A stretch of 64,000 bases of DNA. It comes from Anaerotignum faecicola. GTDB lineage: Bacteria; Bacillota; Clostridia; Lachnospirales; Anaerotignaceae. The notes under the pieces were generated by a model. That model was given only the letters and a program-made list of their open reading frames with translations, made no database searches and was not told the DNA's origin. Both the position numbers and the translations under genes were made by a program. The stretch spans positions 1 through 64,000 of the forward strand of contig JANFXS010000001.1 in the NCBI GenBank assembly GCA_024460105.1, given 5' to 3'. Below, piece after piece: positions 34,081 to 43,391 of the stretch (its first letter is position 1; every line of letters starts with the position of its first letter).

Positions 34081-35361
34081 TTATTTACATTTTTCAAAAG
34101 CCTGTTCAAAATCAGCAATTAAATCTTCGGTATTTTCAATTCCTACGGAGAACCTGATCATATCGGCCGAAACGCCGCAAGCAACAAGCTCCTCGTCGCT
34201 TAACTGCCTGTGGGTAGTGCTTGCCGGCTGAAGCACACAGCTTCTTACGTCCGCAACATGCGTAACAAGAGCCACAAGTTTTAAAGCGTTGATAAATTTA
34301 CGCCCCGCATCCCTGCCGCCCTTAACTCCGAAAGTTAAAACGCCGCTTGCGCCTTTCGGAAGATATTTTTCTGCAAGGCTGTAATATTCATTATCTTCAA
34401 GCCCCGGATATTTAACCCAAGACACCATAGGATGATTTTTAAGATACTTAGCCATAACAAGGGCGTTTTCACTGTGCCTTTCCATCCTCAAATGAAGCGT
34501 TTCACTGCCAAGGTTCATAAGGTAGCTGTTAAACGGCGACGGCGTCATACCCATATTCCTCATAAGCTGCGCCCTGCATTTAGTAATAAAAGCAGCTTTT
34601 CCGAAATCCCTTACATAACTTACGCCATGATACGTTACATCAGGCTCCACAAGCCCCGGGAATTTGCCGTTATCCCAATTAAAGTTTCCGCCGTCAACAA
34701 TAACGCCGCCTAACGCCTGCGCATGTCCGTCTATATATTTGCTTGACGAGTAAACTACTATATGCGCCCCAAGCTCCAAAGGCTTGCAGAGCGCTGCCGT
34801 TGCAAAAGTATTGTCGACAATAAAAGGTATATCAAGCGTTTTTGAAACCTTTGAAAATTTTTCAAAATCTATAACATTAACAAGCGGGTTTCCGATAGTT
34901 TCTCCAAAAATACATTTTGTATTAGGCTTTGCAAGGGCTATAATTTCTTCATAAGAAAGAAGCGGATCAAATACGATAACCTCAATTCCCAGATCTTTGA
35001 AAGTACCTGTAAAAAGGGTAAAGCTTCCGCCGTAAATAGTGCTTGAAGCCAGTATACTGTCTCCGGCTTTTGCAATATTAAGTATTGCAAGAGTTGTAGC
35101 CGCCATACCGGAAGAAGTCGCTATAGCGGCCACTCCTCCTTCCATTAAAGCCATTTTTTTCTCAAAAGCGTCTGTCGTCGGGTTTGAGAGCCTTGTATAC
35201 ATGCATGTATCCTGTTCAAGATCAAAAACTTTTGCAAGTTCTTCGCATGTGTCATACCTATATGTAGTGCTTTGAACAATAGGCAAAACCCTAGGCTGTG
35301 CATTTGACGGCCAATACTCTCCTTGTACAGCCTGGGTTTCCAATTTCCAGTTTTCCCTCAT
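34081..35361 (-). CDS. metY: O-acetylhomoserine sulfhydrylase
   Basis: 426 residues, PLP enzyme of the Cys/Met metabolism family that makes homocysteine from O-acetylhomoserine and sulfide. The PLP Lys is in VVYSSSKYIDGHAQALGG; the N-terminal ETQAVQGEYWP and C-terminal SVGIENTEDLIADFEQA are typical. AAGGAG precedes the start. It pairs functionally with metA at 49-50 kb: direct sulfhydrylation of the activated homoserine. Sulfide could come from the 24-27 kb sulfur genes. Confidence 0.95.
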   Translation of the reverse strand: MRENWKLETQAVQGEYWPSNAQPRVLPIVQSTTYRYDTCEELAKVFDLEQDTCMYTRLSNPTTDAFEKKMALMEGGVAAIATSSGMAATTLAILNIAKAGDSILASSTIYGGSFTLFTGTFKDLGIEVIVFDPLLSYEEIIALAKPNTKCIFGETIGNPLVNVIDFEKFSKVSKTLDIPFIVDNTFATAALCKPLELGAHIVVYSSSKYIDGHAQALGGVIVDGGNFNWDNGKFPGLVEPDVTYHGVSYVRDFGKAAFITKCRAQLMRNMGMTPSPFNSYLMNLGSETLHLRMERHSENALVMAKYLKNHPMVSWVKYPGLEDNEYYSLAEKYLPKGASGVLTFGVKGGRDAGRKFINALKLVALVTHVADVRSCVLQPASTTHRQLSDEELVACGVSADMIRFSVGIENTEDLIADFEQAFEKCK

Positions 35362-35509
35362 AATCTTCGCTCCTTCTAAAGTAAAATAATAATGTTAATA
35401 TTATACTTTAATCTGTACATTTTTTCCACCTATTTGTTGCATTATCATGTGTTAAATGTTAACCTTAAATTCAAGGAAAGTATAAAAACATCTTCAAGGA
35501 GGTCGACTT

Positions 35510-37261
35510 ATGGACACATGGAGTTTAAAAGAACTTTACGCGTCGTTTGAAAGCCCTGAATTCAAAAACGACGTAAACTTTATTGAAAAAAATATTAAAG
35601 CTTTGGAAAAATGGGTATCAGAATCCCTGAATTCAAATGAAAACGCCGTTCAAAAAACAGAATACTATATCAATTTTATGAATAAGTACGGCGATATTTC
35701 GTCTAAGATTGCAGAATACTGCCAACTTGTTTTAAGCGCCGACGCTTCCGACGGCAACGCGCTCAAAAACCTTGAATTAACGGAAGAAAAAGAAACTTCT
35801 TTGGCCTCCTGTGAAACAAGTTTTGAAAAATGGTTTTCTTCTCTTGAAAACACAGAAGAAATTATTAATTCAAGCCCCCTGCTGAAAGAACATTCATATT
35901 ACCTTAAAACCATAATTAAAAACAGCAAATACATTTTAACAAACGGCGAAGAAACAATTATAGCCAAAATGCGCGTCACAGGTTCCCTAGCCTTTATGAA
36001 ATTGTGGGAACTGATAAATTCAACGCTTGAAGTTGAAATGGAAGGCAAAAAATATCCTCTCCCGGAAATCAGGAACATGGCTTATTCATCTGACGCCGCC
36101 CTGCGCAAAAAAGCTTATGAATACGAACTTAATGCGCTTAAAACAATTTCTCAAACGTCTGCCGCCTGCCTGAACGCAATTAAAGGCGAAGTTATTACAT
36201 GCTCAAAAATGCGCGGTTATTCCTCTCCGCTTGAAATGACTCTTTTTAATTCAAGAATGGATTTTGACGTATTAAATCCAATGCTTGAGTCAATGAAAGA
36301 ATATCTGCCTGTATTCAGGAAATATTTTGCAAAAAAAGCCGAAATGCTCGGCCATAAAAACGGCCTTCCGTTTTACGACCTTTTCGCCCCCATAGGAAAA
36401 ACGGATATGTCGTTTACTTATGACGAGGCCAAAACTTTTATAATGGAAAACTTTTATAAATTCAGCCCGGCCCTCGGAAATTATGCAAAAAAAGCTTTTG
36501 ACAACAGTTGGATAGACGTTTATCCGAGAAACGGCAAACGCGGAGGAGCATTCTGCTCTAACCTCCATTCAATAAAAGAAAGCCGTATACTCGCTAATTT
36601 CAGCGGGAACTTTAATGATGTTATTACTCTTGCGCACGAGCTAGGCCACGGGTACCACGGCGCTTGCCTAGACAACGAAACATTCCTCAACAGCGATTAT
36701 CCTATGCCTATAGCCGAAACAGCGTCCACATTCTGTGAAACGCTTGTCAAAAATGCCGCCATGGAAAACGCTGCCGACGAAGAAAAGGCAGTAATACTTG
36801 AAACCGATATATCCGACGCGGCTCAAATAATAGTGGATATACTAAGCCGTTTTATATTTGAGGACACTGTTTTTTCAAAGCGGAAAAACGGCTCCCTGAC
36901 AGAAAGCGAACTCAACGAAATTATGCTTAACGCCCAGAAAGAAACCTACGGATGCGGCCTTAATCCGGATTTTATGCATAAATATATGTGGGTGCTTAAG
37001 CCCCACTACTATGACGTAGATTATAACTACTACAATTATCCGTATGCTTTCGGCCTTCTTTTTGCAAAAGGGCTCTACGGCATTTATATGCAAAAAGGCA
37101 GTCAATTTGCCGGCGACTATGTAAAAATACTGAGCGCAACCGGAAAATCCGATTTAAAAGACGTTGCCCTTATGGCGGGAATAGACATAACATCGTCTGA
37201 TTTTTGGCGTTCCTCGCTTGACGTTATATCCCGCGATATAGAAACTTTTTTAAATTTATAG
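35510..37261 (+). CDS. M3 family oligoendopeptidase (PepF-like)
   Basis: 583 residues, cytoplasmic zinc peptidase that cuts short peptides. The zinc motif HELGHG is at 376-381 (His376, Glu377, His380), with the third ligand Glu in the IAETASTFCETL helix further on. Length and domain order fit the pepF/M3 group. GGAGGTCGAC lies before the ATG. Single gene, convergent with pfp. Confidence 0.95.
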   Translation: MDTWSLKELYASFESPEFKNDVNFIEKNIKALEKWVSESLNSNENAVQKTEYYINFMNKYGDISSKIAEYCQLVLSADASDGNALKNLELTEEKETSLASCETSFEKWFSSLENTEEIINSSPLLKEHSYYLKTIIKNSKYILTNGEETIIAKMRVTGSLAFMKLWELINSTLEVEMEGKKYPLPEIRNMAYSSDAALRKKAYEYELNALKTISQTSAACLNAIKGEVITCSKMRGYSSPLEMTLFNSRMDFDVLNPMLESMKEYLPVFRKYFAKKAEMLGHKNGLPFYDLFAPIGKTDMSFTYDEAKTFIMENFYKFSPALGNYAKKAFDNSWIDVYPRNGKRGGAFCSNLHSIKESRILANFSGNFNDVITLAHELGHGYHGACLDNETFLNSDYPMPIAETASTFCETLVKNAAMENAADEEKAVILETDISDAAQIIVDILSRFIFEDTVFSKRKNGSLTESELNEIMLNAQKETYGCGLNPDFMHKYMWVLKPHYYDVDYNYYNYPYAFGLLFAKGLYGIYMQKGSQFAGDYVKILSATGKSDLKDVALMAGIDITSSDFWRSSLDVISRDIETFLNL

Positions 37262-37505
37262 TTAAAAGTTTTCCCTAAAATAAATACGGCGCGAAACAGA
37301 ATTTCATAACCGACGCCGCATGCTATGGAATTGGGCGCGCTGCAAATTTTATGAATGACTATATTTTTTTTCGGCGATTATTTTCATTTTAGTTCTTCCG
37401 GCAGTTTTTAGCAGTTTATGCAAGTCGCCAGTTAATAAAAAATGTATTTGCGTTAATCCGCCGCATAATCGTAAATTAAAGCTATATATTTACCGCCCTA
37501 TATCT

Positions 37506-37542
37506 TTATAAAAACAGGCCCCTTCCGAGCACAGAAGGGGCC
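37506..37542 (-). terminator. Terminator of pfp (and block for the M3 gene)
   Basis: Strong stem GGCCCCTTC / GAAGGGGCC followed on the minus strand by TGTTTTTATA. A second hairpin (CGGCGTCTGCA / TGCAAACGCCG, 37617-37645) lies closer to pfp. The rest of the 37262-37659 gap shows nothing else. Confidence 0.7.
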
Positions 37543-37659
37543 GATTATCCCGCAAACATATTTTCAGCTTAAAAATGCCGGTTACCTTCAGAATAATAAA
37601 ACAAATAAACAACGGCGGCGTCTGCATTCCACTGCAAACGCCGCAAAACTTCATCTATA

Positions 37660-38889
37660 TTATAAAAAATCCTTTAAAACAAGGTGTTTCGGAATTCCAC
37701 ATTCATATATAGGTTCAACTTCCCCCATTATAAGCGGCTCAAGGTACTTGAGGCCTTCCTCGGAAACGCCGTTTTTGCTTTCATTCATATAGCTTTCCGG
37801 AACAACTTTTTCCTTATTGGCTATCTTCGTTATATCATCCGTTCCGATTTTAAGGCTGTATACATTTCCCTTTTCCCTTTCCGAAGTTACCATAACTCCC
37901 GATTTTCCTTCAAACGCCGCCTCAACAGCCGCCTCGCCAATCATAACGCTCTCGTTAATATCGCGGGCGCTCAGCATATGCGCCGCACATCTTTGAAGCA
38001 CGTTTATTTCTACAGAACGTGTCTTAACCCCTAATTTTTCTTTTATAACCGCTTCAACAACTTTTGCGGCACCTCCGAGCTGGCCATGGCCGAAACTGTC
38101 CTTAACGTCGGATTCTGCAATCAGCTTGCCGCCGCTTAATTTAATTCCTTCGCTTACAACTATAACAAGCTGGCGTTTTGTTTCCATTATTCTTTTTATG
38201 TCGCCGATTAAGCTGTCATAGTCAAACACATTTTCCGGAAGGTATATAAGATCTGCAAGACATTCTCCGCGGCTGTTCCTTGCAAGCCCGGCGCTTAATG
38301 CAAGCCATCCTGCATTTCTTCCCATAACTTCAACAACAACAATGCTGTCCATATCATAAACGGCTGTATCTGCCGCTATTTCTTTAATTGTCGTTGCAAT
38401 ATACTTCGCCGCGCTGCCGAAACCGGGAGTATGATCGATACATACAAGGTCATTGTCTATTGTTTTAGGAACCCCTATAAAAGAAACATCCCCGCCGTTT
38501 TCTTCCTGATATTTTTTAAGCTGCAAGATAGTATCCATAGAGTCGTTCCCGCCTATGTAGAAAAAGTACTTAATATTATATTTTTCAAATATTTCAAATA
38601 TCCTTTTAAAAACTTCCCTGCCTTCTTCTCCGCCCTTTATTTTATATCGGCACGAGCCGAGAAAAGACGACGGCGTAACTTTAAGGAGTTTTAAATTCTG
38701 CTTATTGTCCAAAACCGTTTTCAGGTCAACGAGCTTTTCATTTAATATCCCCTCAATCCCGTTCATACCGCCGTAAATTTTCCCAATGGCAAAGTTTTTC
38801 GCCGCGGCGCTGTAAACTCCTGCAAGCGTTGCATTAATTGCCGCCGTCGGACCGCCCGACTGGGCGATAATACAATTTCCTATTTTCAT
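37660..38889 (-). CDS. pfp: 6-phosphofructokinase, pyrophosphate-dependent type
   Basis: 409 residues. Start chosen at ATG 38889, behind AAGGGTG. The N-terminal AQSGGPTAAINAT, GGNDSMDT and PKTIDNDL motifs are those of PPi-type enzymes: Asn-Asp replaces the Gly-Asp-Gly ATP contact, and Lys occupies the position before TIDND that favours PPi. It phosphorylates fructose-6-P with PPi reversibly, which saves ATP in anaerobes. Single gene. Confidence 0.9.
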   Translation of the reverse strand: MKIGNCIIAQSGGPTAAINATLAGVYSAAAKNFAIGKIYGGMNGIEGILNEKLVDLKTVLDNKQNLKLLKVTPSSFLGSCRYKIKGGEEGREVFKRIFEIFEKYNIKYFFYIGGNDSMDTILQLKKYQEENGGDVSFIGVPKTIDNDLVCIDHTPGFGSAAKYIATTIKEIAADTAVYDMDSIVVVEVMGRNAGWLALSAGLARNSRGECLADLIYLPENVFDYDSLIGDIKRIMETKRQLVIVVSEGIKLSGGKLIAESDVKDSFGHGQLGGAAKVVEAVIKEKLGVKTRSVEINVLQRCAAHMLSARDINESVMIGEAAVEAAFEGKSGVMVTSEREKGNVYSLKIGTDDITKIANKEKVVPESYMNESKNGVSEEGLKYLEPLIMGEVEPIYECGIPKHLVLKDFL

Positions 38890-38972
38890 AATATAAGCCA
38901 CACCCTTCTGAAACTTTTGACAATATTAATAAATAAATCATACTAAAAAAATATACAAAAATCAAATATTAA

Positions 38973-39761
38973 TCACTCCATGTCAATCCTCTGCCTTACC
39001 GCTTCATACATCAATACGGCGGCGGCAACGGAAGCGTTAAGGCTTTCCGCCTTTCCGGGCATAGGTATTTTAATATATTCGTCTGCCAAATCCAAAGCCT
39101 TCCCACTAAGGCCGTTGGCTTCGTTTCCTATCAAAAAACAGCACCCTTTCTTAAAATTAAAGCTATACGGCGTCTTTTCCCCGCCAAGATGCGCCGCATA
39201 CATTGAAATACCGTTTTCTTTCAAAAATCCGGCACATTCGCATATATCTGCATTTCTTATAACTGGTATATGGAATACGGAACCCATCGTGCTCCTCAAA
39301 ACTTTAGGGCTGTAAACGTCCACACTCCCGGATGAAATGAAAACCCCACTGAAAGAACAGGCGTCGGCAGTTCTTATGATAGTTCCCAAATTTCCCGGAT
39401 CGTTAAGGTTTTCGGCCATTATAAACATGCCGTTGCCTCCCGCCGCATCTATAACATCCGGAACACTATAGCTTTTTTGTTTAACAATCGCCATAATGCC
39501 TTGGGGGTTGTCAGTACTGCTTATGTCCTTAAACGCCTTATCGCTGAAAATATGTACTTTTGCCCTCTTTTCCAACAGCCCCGCGTCATTTTCATCCGCA
39601 TATGTTTCCGAAACCGCATAAAACAAAATTTCATAATCATTCGGTATTTCGGACGTAAACCTAAGCCCCTCCGCCGTAAAAAGCTTTTCCTTGTCCCTGT
39701 ATTTCCTGTTTTCAAGGGATTTTATAAGCTTTGCAATTTTATTCTGACCGCTGTCTATCAT
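38973..39761 (-). CDS. TrmH/SpoU-family RNA 2'-O-methyltransferase
   Basis: 262 residues. An N-terminal substrate-binding domain (1-95) is followed by the SPOUT knot with its three motifs: NLNDPGNLGTIIRTADA, FLIGNEANGLS and IPMPGKAESLNASVAAAVLMYEA. It methylates a ribose in rRNA or tRNA with SAM. Target is unknown. GGGTGAT precedes the ATG. Confidence 0.93.
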   Translation of the reverse strand: MIDSGQNKIAKLIKSLENRKYRDKEKLFTAEGLRFTSEIPNDYEILFYAVSETYADENDAGLLEKRAKVHIFSDKAFKDISSTDNPQGIMAIVKQKSYSVPDVIDAAGGNGMFIMAENLNDPGNLGTIIRTADACSFSGVFISSGSVDVYSPKVLRSTMGSVFHIPVIRNADICECAGFLKENGISMYAAHLGGEKTPYSFNFKKGCCFLIGNEANGLSGKALDLADEYIKIPMPGKAESLNASVAAAVLMYEAVRQRIDME

Positions 39762-39877
39762 AAATCAATCACCCGTTTAAGTATACCATATATATATAAC
39801 GCCATAAAGAAATATTTTGCCAACATATGCCGACTATGTTAAAATAAATCAAAAACCGTTACAAGGAGGAAACATAT

Positions 39878-40975
39878 ATGTCCGGCTCTTCATTCGGCAA
39901 AGTATTTCAAGTTACTACTTATGGCGAAAGCCACGGCAAAGCGCTTGGCGTCGTTATTGACGGCTGTCCGTGCGGCGTTCCTTTAAGCGAAGAAGATGTA
40001 CAGCGCGACCTTGATCTCCGCAAGCCCGGGAGCAACAAATACGGCACAAAGCGCACTGAAAGCGATAAAGCCGTTATACTTTCAGGCATATTTGAAGGGC
40101 GCACAACAGGAACGCCCATTTCAATAGCAGTTTTCAACGAGGATCAAAATCCGCGGGATTACAGCCTCATATCGGATATATTCAGGCCGGGCCATGCCGA
40201 TTATACCTTTGAGAAAAAATACGGGTTCAGGGATTTCCGCGGAGGCGGCCGTTCTTCGGGACGCGAAACATTAAGCCGTGTAGCCGCGGGAGCCGTAGCC
40301 AAAAAAATACTTGCCGAAATAGGTATAAATTTTTTAACATATACGAAATCAATTGGAAATATCGAATGTGAAAAAAACGATTTCGGCTCAATTAAGAAAA
40401 ACCCGCTTTATATGCCTGACAACGCCGCCGCCGAAAAAGCGTCGTTATTCCTTGACGAATGTATAAAAAACAGAAATTCTGCCGGCGGAATAATAGAATG
40501 TATAATAAACGGCCTTCCGGCAGGATTGGGAGAACCCGTTTTCGATAAACTCGACGCCTGTTTGGCCAAAGCAATTTTCTCAATAGGGGCCGTAAAAGGG
40601 TTCGAAATAGGAAGCGGCTTCAAATCTGCCGTAATGTCAGGTTCTGAAAACAACGACAGTTTTTTTGCTGACGGCAGCGGAAACATTAAAAAAATCACAA
40701 ATAACTCAGGCGGCGTACTTGGAGGAATAAGCGACGGTTCCCCCCTTATATTCAGGGCAGCTTTTAAGCCAACCCCGTCCATAGGGGCAATGCAGAAAAC
40801 ATCTGACAGTTCGGGCCGAAACAGAGAAATAGAAATAACAGGACGGCACGATCCCGTTATAGTTCCGCGGGCAGTAATAGTTGTCGAAGCAATGGCGGCA
40901 ATAACTGTTGCAGATTTGCTTATGCAAAATATGTTTTCAAAAATAGAGAATATTAAAAAAATATATCAAGCATAA
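39878..40975 (+). CDS. aroC: Chorismate synthase
   Basis: 365 residues, FMN-dependent last step of the shikimate pathway (EPSP to chorismate). TTYGESHGKALGVVIDGCP, RPGHADYTFEKKYG and FRGGGRSSGRETLSRVAAG are the three family signatures. AAGGAGG lies upstream. It leads spoIIM and xerD on the same strand. Together with aroH it supplies aromatic amino acid precursors. Confidence 0.97.
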   Translation: MSGSSFGKVFQVTTYGESHGKALGVVIDGCPCGVPLSEEDVQRDLDLRKPGSNKYGTKRTESDKAVILSGIFEGRTTGTPISIAVFNEDQNPRDYSLISDIFRPGHADYTFEKKYGFRDFRGGGRSSGRETLSRVAAGAVAKKILAEIGINFLTYTKSIGNIECEKNDFGSIKKNPLYMPDNAAAEKASLFLDECIKNRNSAGGIIECIINGLPAGLGEPVFDKLDACLAKAIFSIGAVKGFEIGSGFKSAVMSGSENNDSFFADGSGNIKKITNNSGGVLGGISDGSPLIFRAAFKPTPSIGAMQKTSDSSGRNREIEITGRHDPVIVPRAVIVVEAMAAITVADLLMQNMFSKIENIKKIYQA

Positions 40976-41019
40976 TTTTTCTGTACATGCATACCTTTTT
41001 ACTACAAGGGGGTATTGCA

Positions 41020-41553
41020 ATGATTATAGTTAAAAATATCAATCATAAGCGGATAATAATTTCTATTATCTGCTTATTCTTTGCTTTAGGCGCGGCGGCG
41101 GGAATATTAATCGCAATGAAATATAATCTGGATGCCGCGTCATATTATCCCGAAACATTTGAAAAATCATTCATAACGCTCGGCAAATACATATTCCTTT
41201 TATGGCTTGTCGGATTTTCAAGCATAGGCATATTCTGTGTCCCGCCGGTATGTGGGCTATGTGGTTTCAGCTACGGAACCGCATGCGCCGTATTGCTTAT
41301 GCAAAATAATAAACTTGGATTTCTTGCGTCGGCATTAAAATATGTACTGTTCCTAATCGCAATGTTTCTTACCGCTTCGTCATCGTCGCAGTTATCATTA
41401 AACTGTTATAAAATCCACAGAAATCCTAAATCAAACCTTCCGCGCGAAAGGGAACGCGAAATAACGGAACATGTAATTATACTTTTAATTTCCGCCGTCC
41501 CTATTTCATTCGCCGCATTAATCGACGTGCATTTAGTCGGCATATTTCTGTAA
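41020..41553 (+). CDS. spoIIM: Stage II sporulation protein M-like membrane protein
   Basis: 177 residues from the ATG at 41020, which follows AAGGGGG; a longer frame starts 33 bases earlier without a site. About five membrane helices. LLWLVGFSSIGIFCVPPVCG and LCGFSYGTACAVLL match the SpoIIM pattern (a helical pair followed by GFS.G). SpoIIM works with SpoIID and SpoIIP in dissolving septal peptidoglycan during engulfment. Position directly ahead of xerD is the same as in Bacillus, which strongly supports the call. Confidence 0.8.
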   Translation: MIIVKNINHKRIIISIICLFFALGAAAGILIAMKYNLDAASYYPETFEKSFITLGKYIFLLWLVGFSSIGIFCVPPVCGLCGFSYGTACAVLLMQNNKLGFLASALKYVLFLIAMFLTASSSSQLSLNCYKIHRNPKSNLPREREREITEHVIILLISAVPISFAALIDVHLVGIFL

Positions 41554-41619
41554 CAACGTGCCCGATTAACAGAAAATTCACACAAAATATATATTTTGTC
41601 GAAAAATATTCGAAAAGTA

Positions 41620-41648
41620 TCGACATTTTTTGCAAAAAGTTTTATAAT
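41620..41648 (+). promoter_or_regulatory. xerD promoter
   Basis: TCGACA, 17-base spacer, TATAAT, about 42 bases before the GTG start. A small palindrome TCGAAAAATATTCGA lies just upstream. Confidence 0.5.
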
Positions 41649-41689
41649 ACTTTTCTACACCTCTTTAATTTTTAAAGGAGAAAATAACA

Positions 41690-42571
41690 GTGGAAAATAT
41701 ATCTGACTTTTCTGACTATTTAAAGCAGGAGAAAAACTCATCGGAAAATACAATAGCTTCATATCTTCGCGATCTGCGGAATTTTTTTGACTATATCAAA
41801 TCTATAGGCGTAACCAGCGCCGAAAAGGTTAACAGCACGAATATTATATCATATATGTACAGCCTGCAAAAGACAAACCGCGCAAGTTCAACTGTTTCGA
41901 GGAATCTTGCTTCTCTGAGGGCTTATTTTACATACCTCTTTACTAAAGGAATTATAAAAGAAAATCCTACGTTAGGGCTTGAGGCGCCGAAAGTTGAAAA
42001 AAAGGCGCCTGAAGTTATGTCTCCGTCAAATGTGGAGCTTCTTATGAGCCAGCCCGATGTTTCCGACATTAAAGGTATACGCGACAAGGCCATGCTTGAG
42101 GTTTCATATGCTACGGGTATGCGTGTTACCGAACTTATCAATATAAAACTTGAAGATATCAATCTTGAAAAAGAATATATAATCTGCAATGCAAAGGATC
42201 GGCCGCGTATCATACCAATCGGATCAAAAGCCGTTAATTCATTAAATGAATATATACAAAAAAGCCGCTCGTTCTTAATTAAAAACAGCGCGGAAAACAT
42301 TTTATTCGTAAACTGCAACGGCAGCCCTATGACGCGCCAGGGCTTTTGGAAAATAATAAAAACATACGCCAAAAAAGCAAATATCGAAGGCGATATAACA
42401 CCTCATACGCTAAGACATTCGTTTGCCGCACACTTAATTGAAAACGGCTGTGATATACAAAGCGTGCAGGAAATGCTTGGCCACGCCGATATTTCGACAA
42501 CTCAGGTTTATGCTAAAATTAACAAAAATAAGTTAAGGGACGTATATTCCAAATCGCATCCACGGGCATAA
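41690..42571 (+). CDS. xerD: Tyrosine recombinase XerD
   Basis: 293 residues. Resolves chromosome dimers at dif with XerC. An N-terminal SAM-like core-binding domain (1-90) is followed by the catalytic domain with Arg in ATGMRVTELI, HxxR in HTLRHSFAAHL, His in LGHADISTTQ and nucleophile Tyr in QVYAKI. GTG start behind AAAGGAG. No phage or integron genes adjoin, so it is the housekeeping enzyme. Confidence 0.94.
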   Translation: MENISDFSDYLKQEKNSSENTIASYLRDLRNFFDYIKSIGVTSAEKVNSTNIISYMYSLQKTNRASSTVSRNLASLRAYFTYLFTKGIIKENPTLGLEAPKVEKKAPEVMSPSNVELLMSQPDVSDIKGIRDKAMLEVSYATGMRVTELINIKLEDINLEKEYIICNAKDRPRIIPIGSKAVNSLNEYIQKSRSFLIKNSAENILFVNCNGSPMTRQGFWKIIKTYAKKANIEGDITPHTLRHSFAAHLIENGCDIQSVQEMLGHADISTTQVYAKINKNKLRDVYSKSHPRA

Positions 42572-42650
42572 AACAAATTTTTTAATATAGACAGATAATA
42601 TATTGAAGTCAGAACAGACACACCATTGTCACATAATTAATTAAAGTAAA

Positions 42651-42704
42651 AGCCCAATTCTTAAACTGTAAATAATCAGTTTAAAAATCGGGCCTGTTTT
42701 TTGC
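42651..42704 (+). terminator. Terminator of xerD
   Basis: GCCC(A)ATTCTTAAACTG pairs with CAGTTTAAAAATCGGGC, followed by CTGTTTTTTGC, 80 bases after the xerD stop. Confidence 0.8.
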
Positions 42705-43391
42705 ATTAAATAATCTCCTTGGTAATTTAAAATTATAATTTATATATACAGATATTATAAAATTATAAACCACGGACAATATAAATACTTTTTTAGATCA
42801 ATTTCCGAAGCGGCGCATAAAACTCCGCTGATAAATCGTTAAACTCTATAAAACATCTTTTTTTCCATTTACCGGATAATAGCTATTCACAGTAAATTAC
42901 TGCCGTATATAGATAGATTTCACAATATAAATTTTTGTCATTCAAATTTTAATTGCGCGCAATCACACTGTATAGTCCCTCTTGCTTAATTGCCATGACG
43001 GTTATTAATCTCATATAAATAAATGCTGTTTTGCAGATATTTAACATATCCGTAAAATTAAAATTTTAGTCTTTTGAAATTATTTAAATACATCCATTCC
43101 CAATATATCATAAACCGCCCGCAATAAATTCTATAATGTTTTATCGCTTTAATTTTACTTTCACTAATTTGACTTCGTTGGCCGCACGCCGGATTTAATT
43201 CAATTTCAATTTAAGTTTGCCAAAGTTTATCCCATAAAACACTTTGCCCGGCAGAGTTTGCACGTTTTTTCATTTCGGAAACCAAAAACATCCCATTCTG
43301 CGCTTTGCCCAACATACATCATACAGTTTACATTTATCCCTTAAAATTCGCTTTTACGAATACTTCATGGAATCCTTACGTTTTTCATATA
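42705..43391. other. Intergenic gap with nothing recognised
   Basis: About 690 bases of AT-rich DNA with stops in all frames. I see no ORF with a ribosome-binding site, no tRNA fold and no copy of the interspersed repeat. A short plus frame at 43244-43471 overlaps the ABC-F gene and is a shadow. Confidence 0.6.

Noticed and set aside
41690-42571. Tyrosine recombinase as a sign of a mobile element
   Set aside because: Placed after spoIIM in the conserved housekeeping order, with no phage, att or cargo genes around it.
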